DNA from: Albugo candida
Taxonomy: Eukaryota > Oomycota > Peronosporomycetes > Albuginales > Albuginaceae
Length of the DNA stretch: 64,000 bases
Assembly (NCBI GenBank): GCA_905220665.1
Contig: CAJNAR010000157.1
Span: forward strand, 496,001-560,000
Reading direction: 5' to 3'
Part shown: piece by piece, positions 42,974 to 55,104 of the stretch
How positions within the stretch are numbered: the stretch's first letter is position 1
How the letters are laid out: each line of letters opens with the position of its first letter
Notes under the pieces: generated by a model
The model's database searches: none
The model's input: only the letters and a program-made list of their open reading frames with translations
Told to the model about the DNA's origin: nothing
Program-made: the position numbers and the translations under genes

Positions 42974-44051
42974 TGAAAGTTGCGTGGTGTGCTATGGAGG
43001 GTGAATACCAAAGTGGTGTTACTCCTCCTCGACTTTTCGAAAGCATTCTTTTATATCTCATAAAAAATTAAGCACAACTTTATCGTAAAAAAGAAAGCTG
43101 TCTTTTTTTTGTTGCGAGAGCGTAACAGACTCTGTAAAGAAGCGCTTATCAGATCGCACATTATAGCAAACCAGCGTTTTATGAGGATCTTACTTTCAAT
43201 CGCGATTTGACTTGTACTCTGGATCACGCACTAAAGACCAAATCAGTACTCGTGTCGCTGTCATAATATGGTCAATGTCATATTTATAGATTGGTATGCG
43301 CTTGGAGCATCTCGCGCACGTGATACTCGTGCCCATCCGCGTATCATATATATTTATACATTTTAAGTGTATTTATTACACATTATTGCTATATATGGCC
43401 GCATCAGTATAAGGTGTCTATATTGCTAGAATTAGACTAAGGGACTTCTCTATATGCTTCTCTAGATACCTAGGCTATCTCCAATAACATATATACATAT
43501 ATAAAGGGGAGCGCCTATAATAACATCCCCTTTGGCTACGCTCACATCCCTCCCAATTTAGGAGCCAATAAGATCATTCCGTATCAATACTGCATCACTC
43601 ACGTGACAATCAGCAATCATTTATCACAAACCCGTACAAACAATAGACACAGAAAAATTGGAGCATATCAGCGAATAGTCATTCTATGGTGACTTCATGG
43701 ACGAGAAGCAAGGGCTATTTGCTAAAAGCATGACAATCTCGATAAGTATTTTTGAGGTGTAGTAGATGAAAATCATAATATAGCAATACACAATTAGTCT
43801 TTCCATGTCCTTGATCCAACGGCAATAAAATCTGATCAATTTACAGATGGATAGAACGCAACTTCACACCAATCAGATGGTAAGAAGAGAGGATACCATG
43901 GCTACGTCATTCCATGTTACTGACATTGGAGCATAAGTAGCAACGCATCGCTACCCGAAGGCTCAAAATGATGAAGTAAATAACTGTACATCGATGCTAT
44001 TATCCAAAAGCCTTACTTATAGCAACATGATGAGTATTCGATAAAAAACGA
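42974..44051. other. AT-rich gap with no gene seen
   Basis: About 1.1 kb. The segment near 43,300-43,520 is very AT-rich, with runs such as TATATACATATATAAAG. No long ORF or repeat with a partner elsewhere was detected by eye. Confidence 0.5.
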
Positions 44052-45202
44052 ATGAAAATAAGCAGAGATAGGCAGCGCGATTATATTTTGCTATATGTGA
44101 GTAGGAAATCGGCTTTTGACTGCAACCAGAAAGCTAAGAGGCTGAGTTGCATTCAAAACTTCTCAATTTTCCGGCTACTATGTAACCCCCCAATTTATTA
44201 CAAAACAACTCGAGAAACAACTTTTTTCAAATCTTTCCTCTCGAAAACAATGGTTCAAGTCGACATATCGACACAAACCAGGATGCTAACGGTGGTACAG
44301 GTGGTACTGTCACTGCCTCGGCATAGGGTGGGCCAAAGGCAACTAACTTCAACTGGTGATGATAAAAATCGTCCAACCTTGGCGGATATTATCAAGTCCC
44401 AGGAGTCCTTCCGTAAGGACCAGGCTAGAGAGCTCGAGCGAAATTTCGCGTAGAGCTCCCAAAGCCGAAAGCCTCGGATACCCGAGGCTATATTGAAACT
44501 TTATGCAGACAGGGACCATCAAAAGTGGTCGGTCTTTGGATGCAAAGTTGGAGGCAGCGAAGCCTTTTAAGGTCTCCAAGGTCACCTACCCCATGATTCT
44601 GGAGACAGGTCAAGCGTTGGTGCGTACACCAAATGGGTAAATCCTGTCCTCACTCATGGAAATCCAGTATTCGAGAGCCTACTGGAGAGCAGAGCCAGTG
44701 ATCAAGTATCGAAAATGCCTGGTGGCAATCTTCGGGTGATGGTTTCACCGAGGATGCATGTCAAAAGCTGGAGTATCAGCCAGTAAGCACCCTCGGGGCT
44801 CAACGGGGAGTTTGATTCTCTTGAACCCAAGTACTTTCTTCGACATATTTGGAATGGGCGTGGAGGAAGAACGGATTCCATTTATGATCCCTTCCCGGTC
44901 TAGGATGTCCAGTAGTCTTTTCTACTTTCAGAGAAACTGGTCCGTGTAAGGGAGTAGTGATGTCGACGTGAAGAGTGCACATTAGTACTACTACTTGCCC
45001 TTCACAGCTTTCCCGCATTGGTAAAGTATGCGAGCAAATTGAGCACGGGAAGCTGCTGTATCTGGTGAGAGGAAAAAATGCTCCTATTCCTTCGGAACGA
45101 CCACGGTTTGGTCAACGTGGTCCTTATTGCTTGGATCTGGGAGAAGCCAGTTATGGATGGACTACCAGCTGCATTTTATTAGCTTGATACGGAAACGTTT
45201 GG
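44052..45202 (+). other. Degenerate ORF fragments, probable TE-related sequence
   Basis: Short broken frames (for example a 133-codon frame 44,052-44,453 ending in a charged helical segment) with several in-frame stops. They lie just upstream of the LINE reverse transcriptase remnant on the same strand and may be its 5' part. The evidence for that is position only. Confidence 0.35.
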
Positions 45203-45990
45203 CGAGTGTCTGAAAATCATGTTCGAATATTATCTGGAAAGAGGAATTTTACTTCGATCACAACGCCACTCAGCAATCACACTTTTATACAAGAAAGGAT
45301 CACGAGGTGATCCTGGCAACTATTGACCGATCGCACTTTTTTGCGTCGATGTGAATTTACTTCCAGAAGTTTGGCGTATCGATTGCAACGTTTTTTGACA
45401 AAATTGATTCATCAAGATCAGAAAGCATTTGTGCGAGGAAGGTCGATGCATCACCATATTCGACATCTCACCGACATCCAAGACTTGGTCACTCATCGTG
45501 GGGAGAAAGATTAAACGAATTTTCTCGACTTTGAGAAAGCTTATGATAGAGTCAATTGGACGTACATGTTTCGAGTTTTGGAAAAAATGGGCGTTGGAAA
45601 AGTTCTATCGACTGGGTTCGTCTATTGTACACCAAATTGAAGGCGCGGTTGATGATTAATTAAAATAGTATACCGTCCATTACAACACCGTGGAGTGAAA
45701 CAAGGCGATCCTCTCTCAGCATTACTTTTTTTGATGTCGATCGAAACTTTGGGAAATGTACTTCGACAACATGAATAAGATGGCTTTTGGATAAATAGAT
45801 CGACTGTCGCAACTGGTTTACCTTTTGCGAACGATTTGACATTCATTTCAGAGACACCAAATCGTGTTTTGCCACAGCTTAAACTCGTTCAGGTTTATTG
45901 CGATGGATCTGGTTCGAAGCTCGACTGGGTCCGGATGATTCGGTCAAGTATTTGCGCATGAAGTTCGCCTAGTCACCTACTCATTCGATG
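45203..45990 (+). pseudogene. LINE-type reverse transcriptase remnant
   Basis: Plus-strand fragments in shifting frames show non-LTR RT motifs in order: SAITLLYKKGSRGDPGNY; QKAFVRGRSM; LDFEKAYDRVNW; GVKQGDPLSALLF; and a degraded catalytic box at 45,824 reading F-A-N-D where F/Y-A-D-D is expected (Asn codon at 45,830-45,832). At least two frame changes and several stops occur between motifs. The element is dead and 5'-incomplete; no poly-A tail or target duplication was identified. Confidence 0.75.
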
Positions 45991-46280
45991 GTTATTTCAG
46001 CTCTCGACAAGCGTTTTTACGATGGGTTTGGTGTATGGTTTCGACGTGCACGAAATGTCTGTAGTCGAAAACTGCTTGTGCAGACGATGTATTATCCCGT
46101 CGGTAACATCACACGATGCAAGTGGACACAGTAGCAGAGACTGTTCGACAGTCGCAGTCGATGCTAAATCGATTTGTGCTTAGTCGAAAACAGAAAAATT
46201 ATTTAATCACGTTCACTTTATCAGCAAAGAATTCAATACCTTCGTCGACAATATAGTGGAGTGGGAGTTTTTTTTGGTGG

Positions 46281-46625
46281 ACTGACTGAAGCTACAACGA
46301 ATCCAATTCCTTCAGCAGCTCGCATGCCATGCGTTGACAATTATTCCTGCGAATTGTGAAACTGCTTCGACAGAATTATTACAAGTTATCCAACCTCTGT
46401 TTGGACCACACAAGCCGACGGACATATTCACCATCGCACCACATCGACATGGCAAATGGCGTTTAATTGGAGAACACATCTTCTTGGTGGAAACACGCAT
46501 TTTAAAATGAGGCATCAGATGGATTGGAGCATTAAAGATTTCATTTTTAATGTTATACAATGCCGTCAGTACTACATGGAAGAACCGATGTGGTTGTACT
46601 CGGACCAAGGATTTAGAAATACCCC
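46281..46625. other. Spacer between LINE remnant and copia LTR
   Basis: 345 bp, no recognisable motif; two overlapping antisense ORFs of 98 and 68 codons look like chance. Confidence 0.4.
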
Positions 46626-46780
46626 TGCCTCTGTGTTTCAGTGCAAATGGGAAAATTGTTAGAAAATCTTATCATATGAAGTTCCTATATATCCCGTCCG
46701 CATACAAACTACAGCATCGCGAACGATGTTAAACAGCACGGTTGTTGTATGACGTCATTCATATCGGCCATCTTCTAACA
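46626..46780 (-). repeat. 3' LTR of the copia element
   Basis: 155 bp. On the minus strand it begins TGTTAGAAG and ends AGGCA, that is TG...CA. A polypurine tract (A9 then GGAT) lies directly beside it at 46,781-46,795, as expected before a 3' LTR. Confidence 0.8.
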
Positions 46781-46904
46781 ATCCTTTTTTTTTGGCCGTG
46801 TTGTGACTTCTGCAAACTCACGAGTGCGTGCAGGCCGGCGAGCTTGCGAGAATCGAGCGCCTTCGTCAATCTGTCGGCGATCATCTAATTTGACGTTATT
46901 CAGT

Positions 46905-47129
46905 GGGGTACAATAACCCCACGTCCCGCTTGATCACACACGAACTTCACCCATATGTCGATGTTCTTTGCTTTAGCAGGTGATGACTCACCTTCCAGGT
47001 TCTTGATCGCAGCCTGATTGTCAATCATGATTGCCATCGGTATAGAAATGACCAAGCCCAGCTCCTGCAGCAATTGACGGAGACGAAGTAACTCTCGTGC
47101 CGCGTCAGAAGAAGCGACGAATTCATCTT
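46905..47129 (-). pseudogene. Copia RNase H segment
   Basis: A 75-codon open stretch on the minus strand reading SSDAARELLRLRQLLQELG, then a M-I-D-N-Q-A-A-I box and AKNIDI, the Ty1/copia RNase H signature (D-N-Q-S-A-I). Local frame is intact; the element as a whole is broken. Confidence 0.7.
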
Positions 47130-47621
47130 CCGTCGTGAACAGCGAAACAACAACCTATTTCCTGCACATCCAGCTGAAAATCATGCCATTTTTTACCACG
47201 ACGTCTCTGGTCGACAACTTCCGATCCGCCTCGTCCGATGCAAAATCTGCATCGCTGAAGGACTCAAGATTCAGCGGAGGCCCATTGCTAGGGTCAGCGA
47301 CCATGTGGATTTTGAGTGTCTTGCTCCCCTTCAGGTAACGTACGATGCGATTTTCAATATTCTAATCGCGAAAAACTTGGCTGATGTGTCTGTATTGTTG
47401 CCTTATGAACAGAGAAAGCAGTGTCAGGACGGGCGCAACGTGACAACTATAGCAGACTGACCACAAGAGATTGAAAATTCCTGACTATTGACTGGACTTA
47501 ACTCCCATGAACTGGCAGCAAATCTTCATTAACCAAGGATAACTCCTAGCTATCGTCACCAATATCGTGCGCAAGTCCATCCCAGAAGCACAAAGAGGAT
47601 GATCGATCGCCTCTTCCTGAT

Positions 47622-47867
47622 TTAGGATGTATCCACCTCACTAAATAGTGTTGATGCGCATTCTCCAAGCTGCTTGATGGACAAGAACGAAAGAGTTTTG
47701 AAGAAATCTTGAATCAACTCAGCATTTGTCTTTGTTATGAGAGGATCATCTACATGTACCCCAACCACGATGATGTTCTCGTCAATAGCCTTGTAATAAA
47801 GGCGCATTTCCGTGATACAGCGCCCATATCCAGCTTCAATAAGTTTCATACGAAGTAATTGCTTCAC
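47622..47867 (-). pseudogene. Copia reverse transcriptase segment (catalytic box)
   Basis: A short frame with IVVGVHVDDPLIT, the copia Y-V-D-D region with the first residue altered, preceded by a family-like LRMKLIEAGY stretch. The rest of the RT is scattered in other frames up to about 48,500. Confidence 0.65.
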
Positions 47868-48717
47868 AATCGACCGGCCTACTTAAAAATTTATAGTGTC
47901 TTCTACAATTTCAGCACAAGTTTACTGCTGCTTCCAGCTCCAAACCCTTGGAGCTCTTGAAGTGTAAACACCATCCCGCCTGGTACATATAGATAAATGC
48001 CCAGCCATTTTCTTTGTCTCCCTGGGCATAGACGTTTGGTACGTCGCCATGGTGAGAAGGAACGCCTTAAATAACCACCAAAGCCAATACAAATTACACC
48101 GTTGACATGTCCATGACTGCGGCAAAACTTGGAAAGGAATCAACTACAAAATTTTGCTCATTTCCCCTAGTAACGAGTCGAGCTTTGAATCTCTCAATTT
48201 GCCTTCGGCTTCAGTATTCGTCTTGAAACCTACTTGCTGTGCAGCACATTGCTGCCATGAGGTCCTTCAATGACTCTGAAAACTTCTAGGCGAATCAAAG
48301 CAGATATTTCTTCTTTTATCGCTTTATTCCATTCTTGTGCCTTGGAGCTCTTCTTTGCTTCGCCATACTTAGCTTGATTCCGCTCGACAATGTGGTTCAC
48401 CACTTTTTCAGATATCTCCTTTTGCTAGCCTAGCCAGTAATCATCAGAATTATTGTTGTCGAGCGCGCCACATACTGTGATCTCTGCCGAGCCTTTTTCT
48501 TCTTCAATTTCGTAACGGCGTGAGTTACTGGATCTGCAGCATCATCTGAAAAGGCAATTGTCTCGTCATATCCTTCTGACGTCTCACCTCTATCGACTGA
48601 AGTCCACGCTGAACATGCGAGTTTTGTACTGCAGTCAAAGTCTCGATATTCTTGACATGCTGAGTAACAATGACCAACCTTTCCTTTTCTAAATAGACGA
48701 AAAATACCTTCATCTCA

Positions 48718-48990
48718 TCACTCTTGCCGATGATTATTCAACTTGCGCTCGCTTTTGTAGAGAATTCTTGCGCGGTCTCTGTACACAGTACCTGTTGCGC
48801 CAAAAGCCACAATCGAACTCAAATCTGGTACTTTCCCAGTCCTATTTGTGTTAGAGTGGGTCGGGCTTCGATTAAGCACACACGCTGCGTACTTCACGGC
48901 ATTTCCCCAGAAATAGTACGTCAATCCACACGCGATCATCATGCAAATGGCCAAGGTTAAATGACTCCTGTGCATCCACTGCATTTCCAT
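48718..48990 (-). pseudogene. Copia integrase segment
   Basis: Contains AVKYAACVLNRSPTHSNTNR, matching the copia integrase core end (A-x-Y-x-x-N-R-x-P-T), followed by FGATGTVYR in the position of the family L-R-V-F-G box. Frame is open for 90 codons only. Confidence 0.65.
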
Positions 48991-49404
48991 TCGACGTCTG
49001 GTCTCTAGACTCAGAGATTGACGTGTAACACCGGTGTTCTTGCAAGATTATCGATATTTTTATATTCTTCACGGCCATCAGTGCGAAAAACATGAACTTG
49101 GCAGTTAATCATTTTCTCGAAAAAGTCTAAAAATGTTTTGATTTCTTAGCTGCCACGACCTTGGTCCTGGCTAGAAAAATGCGCAATTTGACTTGTGGTT
49201 AACGAAAATTATCAGGCATCGATTATCCGGTCGATCCTTCGGTGTCATCTGTCTTTCCAAGTCACTGCATATTACTCCTCAAATTCTTGGCCGTGTCTTG
49301 CTTCGACTGATCGTTCTTTGTCTGCTTTCCCTGCGCGCATGTTGAATACTGGGACGTTCCTTGTCATTTAGCTGTATCCCTGATTGCGGGTCTTTAGACA
49401 TCCG

Positions 49405-49920
49405 CTAGATAATGTCATACCACAAATGGGTCATACGTTGATGGAACAGCATCAGAGTGCCGACTTGCATGTCTTTATCATCACTGGCAGTCAATTCTTC
49501 ATTACTTACCTCCTTAATTACATCAAGTGAGCTCATGATTGGGCGGTTCGATTCGGCTTGAACCACTAGCGCATTATCGTTCATTTGTACATCAAACGCT
49601 GCCGCACCAGTCTTGAAATTTACAAGTGACCGAAAACCATTTACATATGACAGTTTAAACACCTTTTGCTTCAGTTTTCCATACGATATAATGTTCCTCC
49701 TGATCAATGGGGCAAGGTGGACACGGTATGAGGAACCCCAACCACAGTTACATGAAGCAGAGCTGAAGCAACCATCGTGACATGAAGCGATTTTTCCATC
49801 TAGTAACATGCACTCGCTTTCACAGTCACGAGGTTCTTCAAGCACTCTCTCGTCGTTCACAAGATTTCGACAGGAACTCCTGTCCCAGAATCTATTGATC
49901 TTAAACAACTTTTCGATCAT
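49405..49920 (-). pseudogene. Copia protease and GAG-pre-integrase region
   Basis: 171 codons with LFHQRMTHLWYDII near the end, which fits the zinc-binding box H-x-R-x-G-H of the pre-integrase domain. The start (FWDRSSCRNLVND) corresponds to the aspartic protease D-S-G-x-S box with the Ser-Gly replaced by Arg-Ser, so the protease is dead. Confidence 0.65.
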
Positions 49921-49976
49921 GAGCTACAGCGAAAGTCATATATACACAACGTTCGTGTCCTTTTTCTCTTTCCACG

Positions 49977-50018
49977 ACAATTGAGTGCAATTTGTCCAGA
50001 TTTGTTGCAATTGTAACA
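49977..50018 (-). pseudogene. Copia gag zinc knuckle, His replaced
   Basis: Reads CYNCNKSGQIALNC, the C-x2-C-x4-H-x4-C knuckle with Gln in place of the zinc-ligand His (codon 49,992-49,994). It precedes the protease remnant, as expected for copia gag. Confidence 0.7.
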
Positions 50019-51088
50019 AGTTCGCGTATCGTTTCGTGGCGGTGCTGCTACTACATGAAGCACGACATCCTTCCCGGTAGCCTTTCCATCACGCACATCA
50101 GATTCGATCGCTTGCGCAAATGCGCTAGCTCATCGGTGTTTCGCAAATAATTCACACGATTCTTATCGTACTTGTCCATGAGCGCGTGTCGGAGGTCAGT
50201 TGATGCGTACTGGACGATATTTCGAGCACTAGAACGCTTCAGGTCCTTTCTCGCGCTAAGCAGCCTGGTTGCTTGAGCTTGAGTGATAGTCGTCCGAACA
50301 GTCTGGTGAAAACATTCCATGATGTATTGAAGCGTCTATTGCTGCTACCACCAGATTCCTAGTTGCTTGTGGTAATACTGCTACGCGGCGCCACTCAGGT
50401 AGTGACCCAAGAGGTCAGCCTTGACTTCTGACCACTCGAAACCACACGCCATCTGAGCCAACACTAGCTGTCGAACGAAACGATGACCCCAATCCAAATA
50501 TTCAGAACCTAGCCCTTCGAAGAGCTCCTTTCTATCAAATGGGCGAATGCAATAGACACTCTAAGTCCAACCAACTGAGAAGAATTATTATCTGAAGGTA
50601 CGTTGGGCGGTATGGATGCTTGCTGCGGCACCTTAGTCTGAGGCACTGGTTGACCTTGCCTCTTGGCTGCATATTCCTGATGCTGACGGTACATCGAGCT
50701 CTATAAAAGTGGCACCCTTGGTACTGGGCCTCGGACAGGTGGCGTCGTGTGCAGGAGCGCACTCAGCTCCATGCGCGACGAGCCAAAACTTCTTCCAAAC
50801 GCAGACTGAAATACACGGAATTCGTGAGCGCCCTTGATGCACTCGTCTTCTTCTCTCTTGAGCCGTGATATCTCCAGGTGACTCATTGATCTTGCATCGC
50901 TTTCAATGACTCTAGTATCCTAAGGATCACATCACTGGAGGGACCTCTCACCTCGCGAGCATCTATCCCTGCACTCTCGCTGGGTGAATATATGTCGACC
51001 CGTATGCGGCAGTCTGATGTCATTTGCGTGTCCTCGGCGCGCGTGGATACGACAGACGTCTTTGAGAGCATAACCTATTAATTCCTGC

Positions 51089-51244
51089 TGCCTCTGTGTT
51101 TAAGTGCAAAAATGTGAAACTGCTATCAAATGTTATCATGAGCATTTCCTATGTATCCTGTCCGCATACAAAATTCAACATCGCGCACCATTTTAGATAG
51201 CACGATCATCAAATGACGTCATACATATCGGCCATCTTTCAACA
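51089..51244 (-). repeat. 5' LTR of the copia element
   Basis: 156 bp, TGTTGAAAG...AGGCA on the minus strand, aligned end to end with the 3' LTR. About 33 of 156 positions differ by eye. Confidence 0.8.
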
Positions 51245-51307
51245 GAATTACATCATGAAGCTGCTACTCGTAATACGAGTACGGAGAATGTATAGTACAA
51301 TCTTGGA

Positions 51308-51964
51308 ATGGTGGGTGAACCTTATCAGACGTTTCGTAAATCATTTGCTACATTTTTCGACATCCGAAGTCTTCAAGACGTTTTTCGAGAAAGTGACACA
51401 TGGCCAACCAAGGAAGATTTCGTCGACATTTATTACAACGACGAAGAGCTGAACGCATCGGATATGGACGAAGAAAACTTATTGAGTCGAATTGACAATG
51501 AAGTCACTAAGGTATTACAGCGTATCCACTCGACGATTGGTGTTATCACCACTTGAATCCAACCAAACAAAACTGGCAACTCGTTTTCCGCGGTAACACA
51601 AAGCACGGATGGAAAGCATTATTTTCCATCTATTCCACGCTCTCAACTTTCACGAATCGTCGGGAAACCCTCTCCAACCAACCAAGCGTCATCCGATATT
51701 GACGCATTGGCCATGACGGGAGCGATCGCACGCACAGGATTCAGAACATTTATGGCTACATAACGGCATCTTTGTAAACGTGTCGTACCAACTATAGAAG
51801 ATCTACACTTTCGCTGGCCTTTAGGATGTTACCCGTTCGATCTCTTTTCTAAATTTCAAAGAATATTCAACCCGACATTATATTGTGCACACAACTTTCG
51901 TGTGGCGCAGTTGAATACGATCAACATCTCTTTCACGAGTGCGATAACAAATAAAAATAATTGA
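51308..51964 (+). pseudogene. Decayed protein-coding ORF of unknown family
   Basis: One reading frame stays recognisable for 219 codons and is interrupted by only two internal stops (TGA at 51,554 and TAA at 51,761). The sequence is rich in charged and aromatic residues (TWPTKEDFVDIYYNDEEL; YPFDLFSKFQRIFNPTLY). No known domain. It lies 64 bp from the copia 5' LTR and could be captured or mobile sequence. Confidence 0.45.
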
Positions 51965-52229
51965 GTGAGCTTTGACTAGTTGGGATCAGTTTTGCTCATC
52001 ACTACCACGTTAGACGCATATTGCATGTGCAATTGTGCCAGCACTACGGTCGGCATAGAAGGAATACCCGCAAATCATATCCGATTTATGCCTTGAATTG
52101 TAAGCGGGGACGCTGCAATTCGTCTGGACCGGTCGAAAATCGACGTTTTTTCGATCAGCGATTAGTAACTCCGACAGTTCCAGCACTTTCCAGGATTCAC
52201 ATCACGTTTGTTGGGCCCTTTCGGTAATT

Positions 52230-53548
52230 TTAAAGACAGTACTACGATTAAGACAAATGCATTCGGCTTGCAAAGATGTTGGATCAACTCGCAACGCAAA
52301 GATCACTCGGTGATTTGTTGAAAGTCGAAGATTATTTACTGCAGGCACGACACAGGCAAGTCGAAATGCAAGTGCAACTCAAATCCTAGTTCTAGTTGGA
52401 AGGCTCTGTTCAGCCTAGTATGGCGTCCACCAATTTGCGCAACACGATAATTTTGGACAGTTCCAAATTTATATCATTTCCACGCTGGACACAGTCTCGT
52501 ATTGTGGTGGTGGAAGCTACCGCAATACAGGACTATCAAGGAGAGGACCTATTATCATCTTTCAGAGGTACTTTCACGAAACGTTTTTTCCAAGGACTAC
52601 GGTGCACGGCACTTATGACCATGAACAGGTGAGTGAATGACCAAATTCTGAAAATTAATCAATACAAAGGGGTCTCACCACTTGAATGGACCGATTCAGT
52701 AATGTATAGGGGTCCTACCACCTGAACCATACTGAACGAGGCTTTGCCACTGCATCCGAGCTTCTGTGCTTCACTCCCACATTGCCGCGTCCTACTAAAC
52801 CTCATCAAAAAATGAAGGCTAGGTCCAAACTGGCTGTGGAAAGTAAGCCTCGAAAGATGGAGGATCGTGCTTTGGCTGTGTCTGATAGCTCTGATGAGCC
52901 AGCTGTAGTTCACACGACTAGTACTTGTTTCTGAGTGAGGGATAGGACGCTGAAGAAGAAGAAGCTGAAGGCGTTGCAAAAAACATTCAAAGAACATTTC
53001 TGGCGACATTGAGAGACGCGTAGCCAGTCGCATCGTGGAATAGACCTTCGCGCTAGTTGATAAATCGACACGCACCGCAAGATAAAAAACCGCCGCAAAC
53101 AGACGAGCTACCGATGGTTGCTGACCTCTGACTAACTACTGGGAACATGGTGAAGTGAGCACAAACCAGGCTGATGAAGCGCAAGCAACGGAGACCGAAA
53201 ATGTTCAGGATCTTGCACCAGACAGTGATGAAGGAGACGAGTCTCTGTGGTCAGAGAGAGCACTGGACACTGCCATTGACGAGTTCTTGGATGCCATTCC
53301 ATTGGAAGAACGTCCGGGTTCACTACCACTAAAAATCCTCATGAGGCGAATGACGTTTGTGTGGTTACGATGCTACAGGAGTAGACCCTTATACGATACT
53401 CCTGCTCTCATCAACACTTGTTGAATCGCTGAATCGTTTGTTCGGCACTGAAGAAGATAATGCCTGGTCAATGTCGCAGCTTCCCGGTATCAAATTTGCT
53501 GCGATAGGTTTTGGCAATCAAACTATGCGTGCGAACTTCGTAATATAA
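52230..53548. other. Broken ORF fragments and a short direct repeat
   Basis: Several frames of 60-140 codons on both strands with stops and one apparent frameshift near 53,380 (the acidic ORF 53,155-53,424, rich in Glu/Asp, continues in another frame to 53,548). A degenerate direct repeat, GGGGTCTCACCACTTGAAT and GGGGTCCTACCACCTGAAC, occurs at about 52,670 and 52,709. No family recognised; probably decayed mobile-element or gene sequence. Confidence 0.35.
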
Positions 53549-54758
53549 TTAATCATAATAATAATTTTTTCTGTAGCTGCGTTGATCGTCGGAAAGCGCA
53601 GCCACATCAGAATTTCGTAGAATAAAGTGACGGCAAATGTAAAAGCATAAGACGGTAGAGTAGATGAATTTGACGATGAAACGAATGGACACGAAGAGAA
53701 GCAGCGTTTGCTATACCAATTAGATGCACAACGCAACCCAGAAAAATGTGACGTGCGTTTATCACCAGTAAATGAAAAACTGAGTTCTTTCGTATAAATA
53801 AGAAGTAGAAGGAGGTGCATCCACGACTAATCATATAGGAACTCAAACAAAATAAGCTATTCTAGTTCCACTTATAGAGGTAAGCAATGATGGCCTTTTA
53901 TGCAGATCTAAACGATCCAGCGAAACGATAAGTTACTTGATGGTCCTGTTCGATGCATGTAAGAAAAGAATCGAATCAAGTATCGTGTGGCTGATGACTA
54001 GATCAAGCGGAGTCTTTCCATACGCGTCATTGTGAAAGTGTATTACCATGTATGTATTTGGTTTCTCGGTAAGCATTGTAAAAGATTACTACTCCCTGTA
54101 CCATTCATGCTTGCAAAGTCCGTTTTAGATAATTCGTAGCTTTGCCTGTTCGTTTACTAAACGAGGTGTGCAATCTTACTGTAATGGTGAAAACGATTAC
54201 TTTTGCCGTTCAGCATGAATATTTGCGAAAACATAGATAGAATGCACGTGCTGCTGAAGATGATGATACGAGTTTATATGGTGCACCTTAAATCGGACCG
54301 ATTATCTGAGAAAAATCCTCCGTAATGTCAGCAAATAGCCCTATTGGATAAAAAGTGAGAGGCGAACTTAGGACCTAAGTTGACAAAAGCACACTTTTTG
54401 TTAAGACTCTGCTTCTAAAGTATTGACTAAGCAAGGTGAATGATTACGTAAGCTCTCAGCTGTAGAAAGTTGCAAGTTTCCTTACATATTCTCAAAAGAC
54501 AAATCATGAAGTAAGCTATTTTATATAAAATCCAAGTTGTTAACCTAACGAGGCAAAGAATATGATTACGGTAGTGGACACCTATGTGTCTTACCTGCAT
54601 GTTTACGGTTCGCTTCCATGCTCGCAAAGTACGCATTCGATACTTCGCAGACGTTACCAATCTATTGACTTAGCGAGGTGTGCAACGTCTTGTGCCACTT
54701 CCCAAAGTGCAGCCTAACCCAATGAACTGGTGGTTTTAACCACCATGAAAGATTGAAA
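53549..54758. repeat. AT-rich gap with degenerate dispersed repeats
   Basis: No gene seen. Several imperfect copies of a motif like TTACTAAACGAGGTGTGCAA occur at about 54,162, 54,424, 54,539 and 54,662. The copies at about 54,106-54,185 and 54,616-54,700 also share flanking sequence (CATGCTYGCAAAGT...). They are direct repeats in one orientation, too diverged to be recent. Confidence 0.4.
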
Positions 54759-54788
54759 CAGTAGCCTACAAAAAGTATACGTTATTTT
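54759..54788 (+). repeat. Tc1 left terminal inverted repeat
   Basis: Starts CAGTAGCCTACAAAAAGTAT; 30 bp identical to the reverse complement of the right end. Confidence 0.9.
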
Positions 54789-55104
54789 TCATATGAGGGT
54801 TAAATTATCGCTTCAACCTTGATAAAGAATCAATTTTTTGATGATCAAATAGCCACAATGATTCTAAAACAATGTTCAAGGCTGACAATGAAGTCTATTA
54901 GAAGTCGTTGCTACAGTATTTATATTCCGGAATTGTAGTGTTCGTCGAAATTGTGCGTGCCATTAGGGAGGGTTTGCCAGCGAGTTGATCCACCATTGGC
55001 AGCAAGAACAGCATCCATTCGTCTTGGCATTGACTCTACTGGACATCGAAGCATCTCGAGTGATACCTTGCGGTATTCCTCACCAAGTATGGTAGCCATT
55101 TCTT

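Larger units (their letters stand above)
46626..51244 (-). mobile_element. Ty1/copia-type LTR retrotransposon, degenerate
   Basis: Oriented on the minus strand: 5' LTR at 51,089-51,244, then gag, integrase, RT and RNase H remnants, and 3' LTR at 46,626-46,780. The order integrase before RT is the copia order. The internal frames carry many stops and lost catalytic residues, so it is immobile. The two LTRs are about 80% identical by eye, indicating an old insertion. I found no matching 5-bp target duplication: the flanks ACCCC and GAATT differ. Confidence 0.8.

Noticed and set aside
46300..46800. A separate element left of the copia LTR
   Set aside because: The broken frames at 46,300-46,620 show no motif, terminal repeat or relation to the LTR that I can see.
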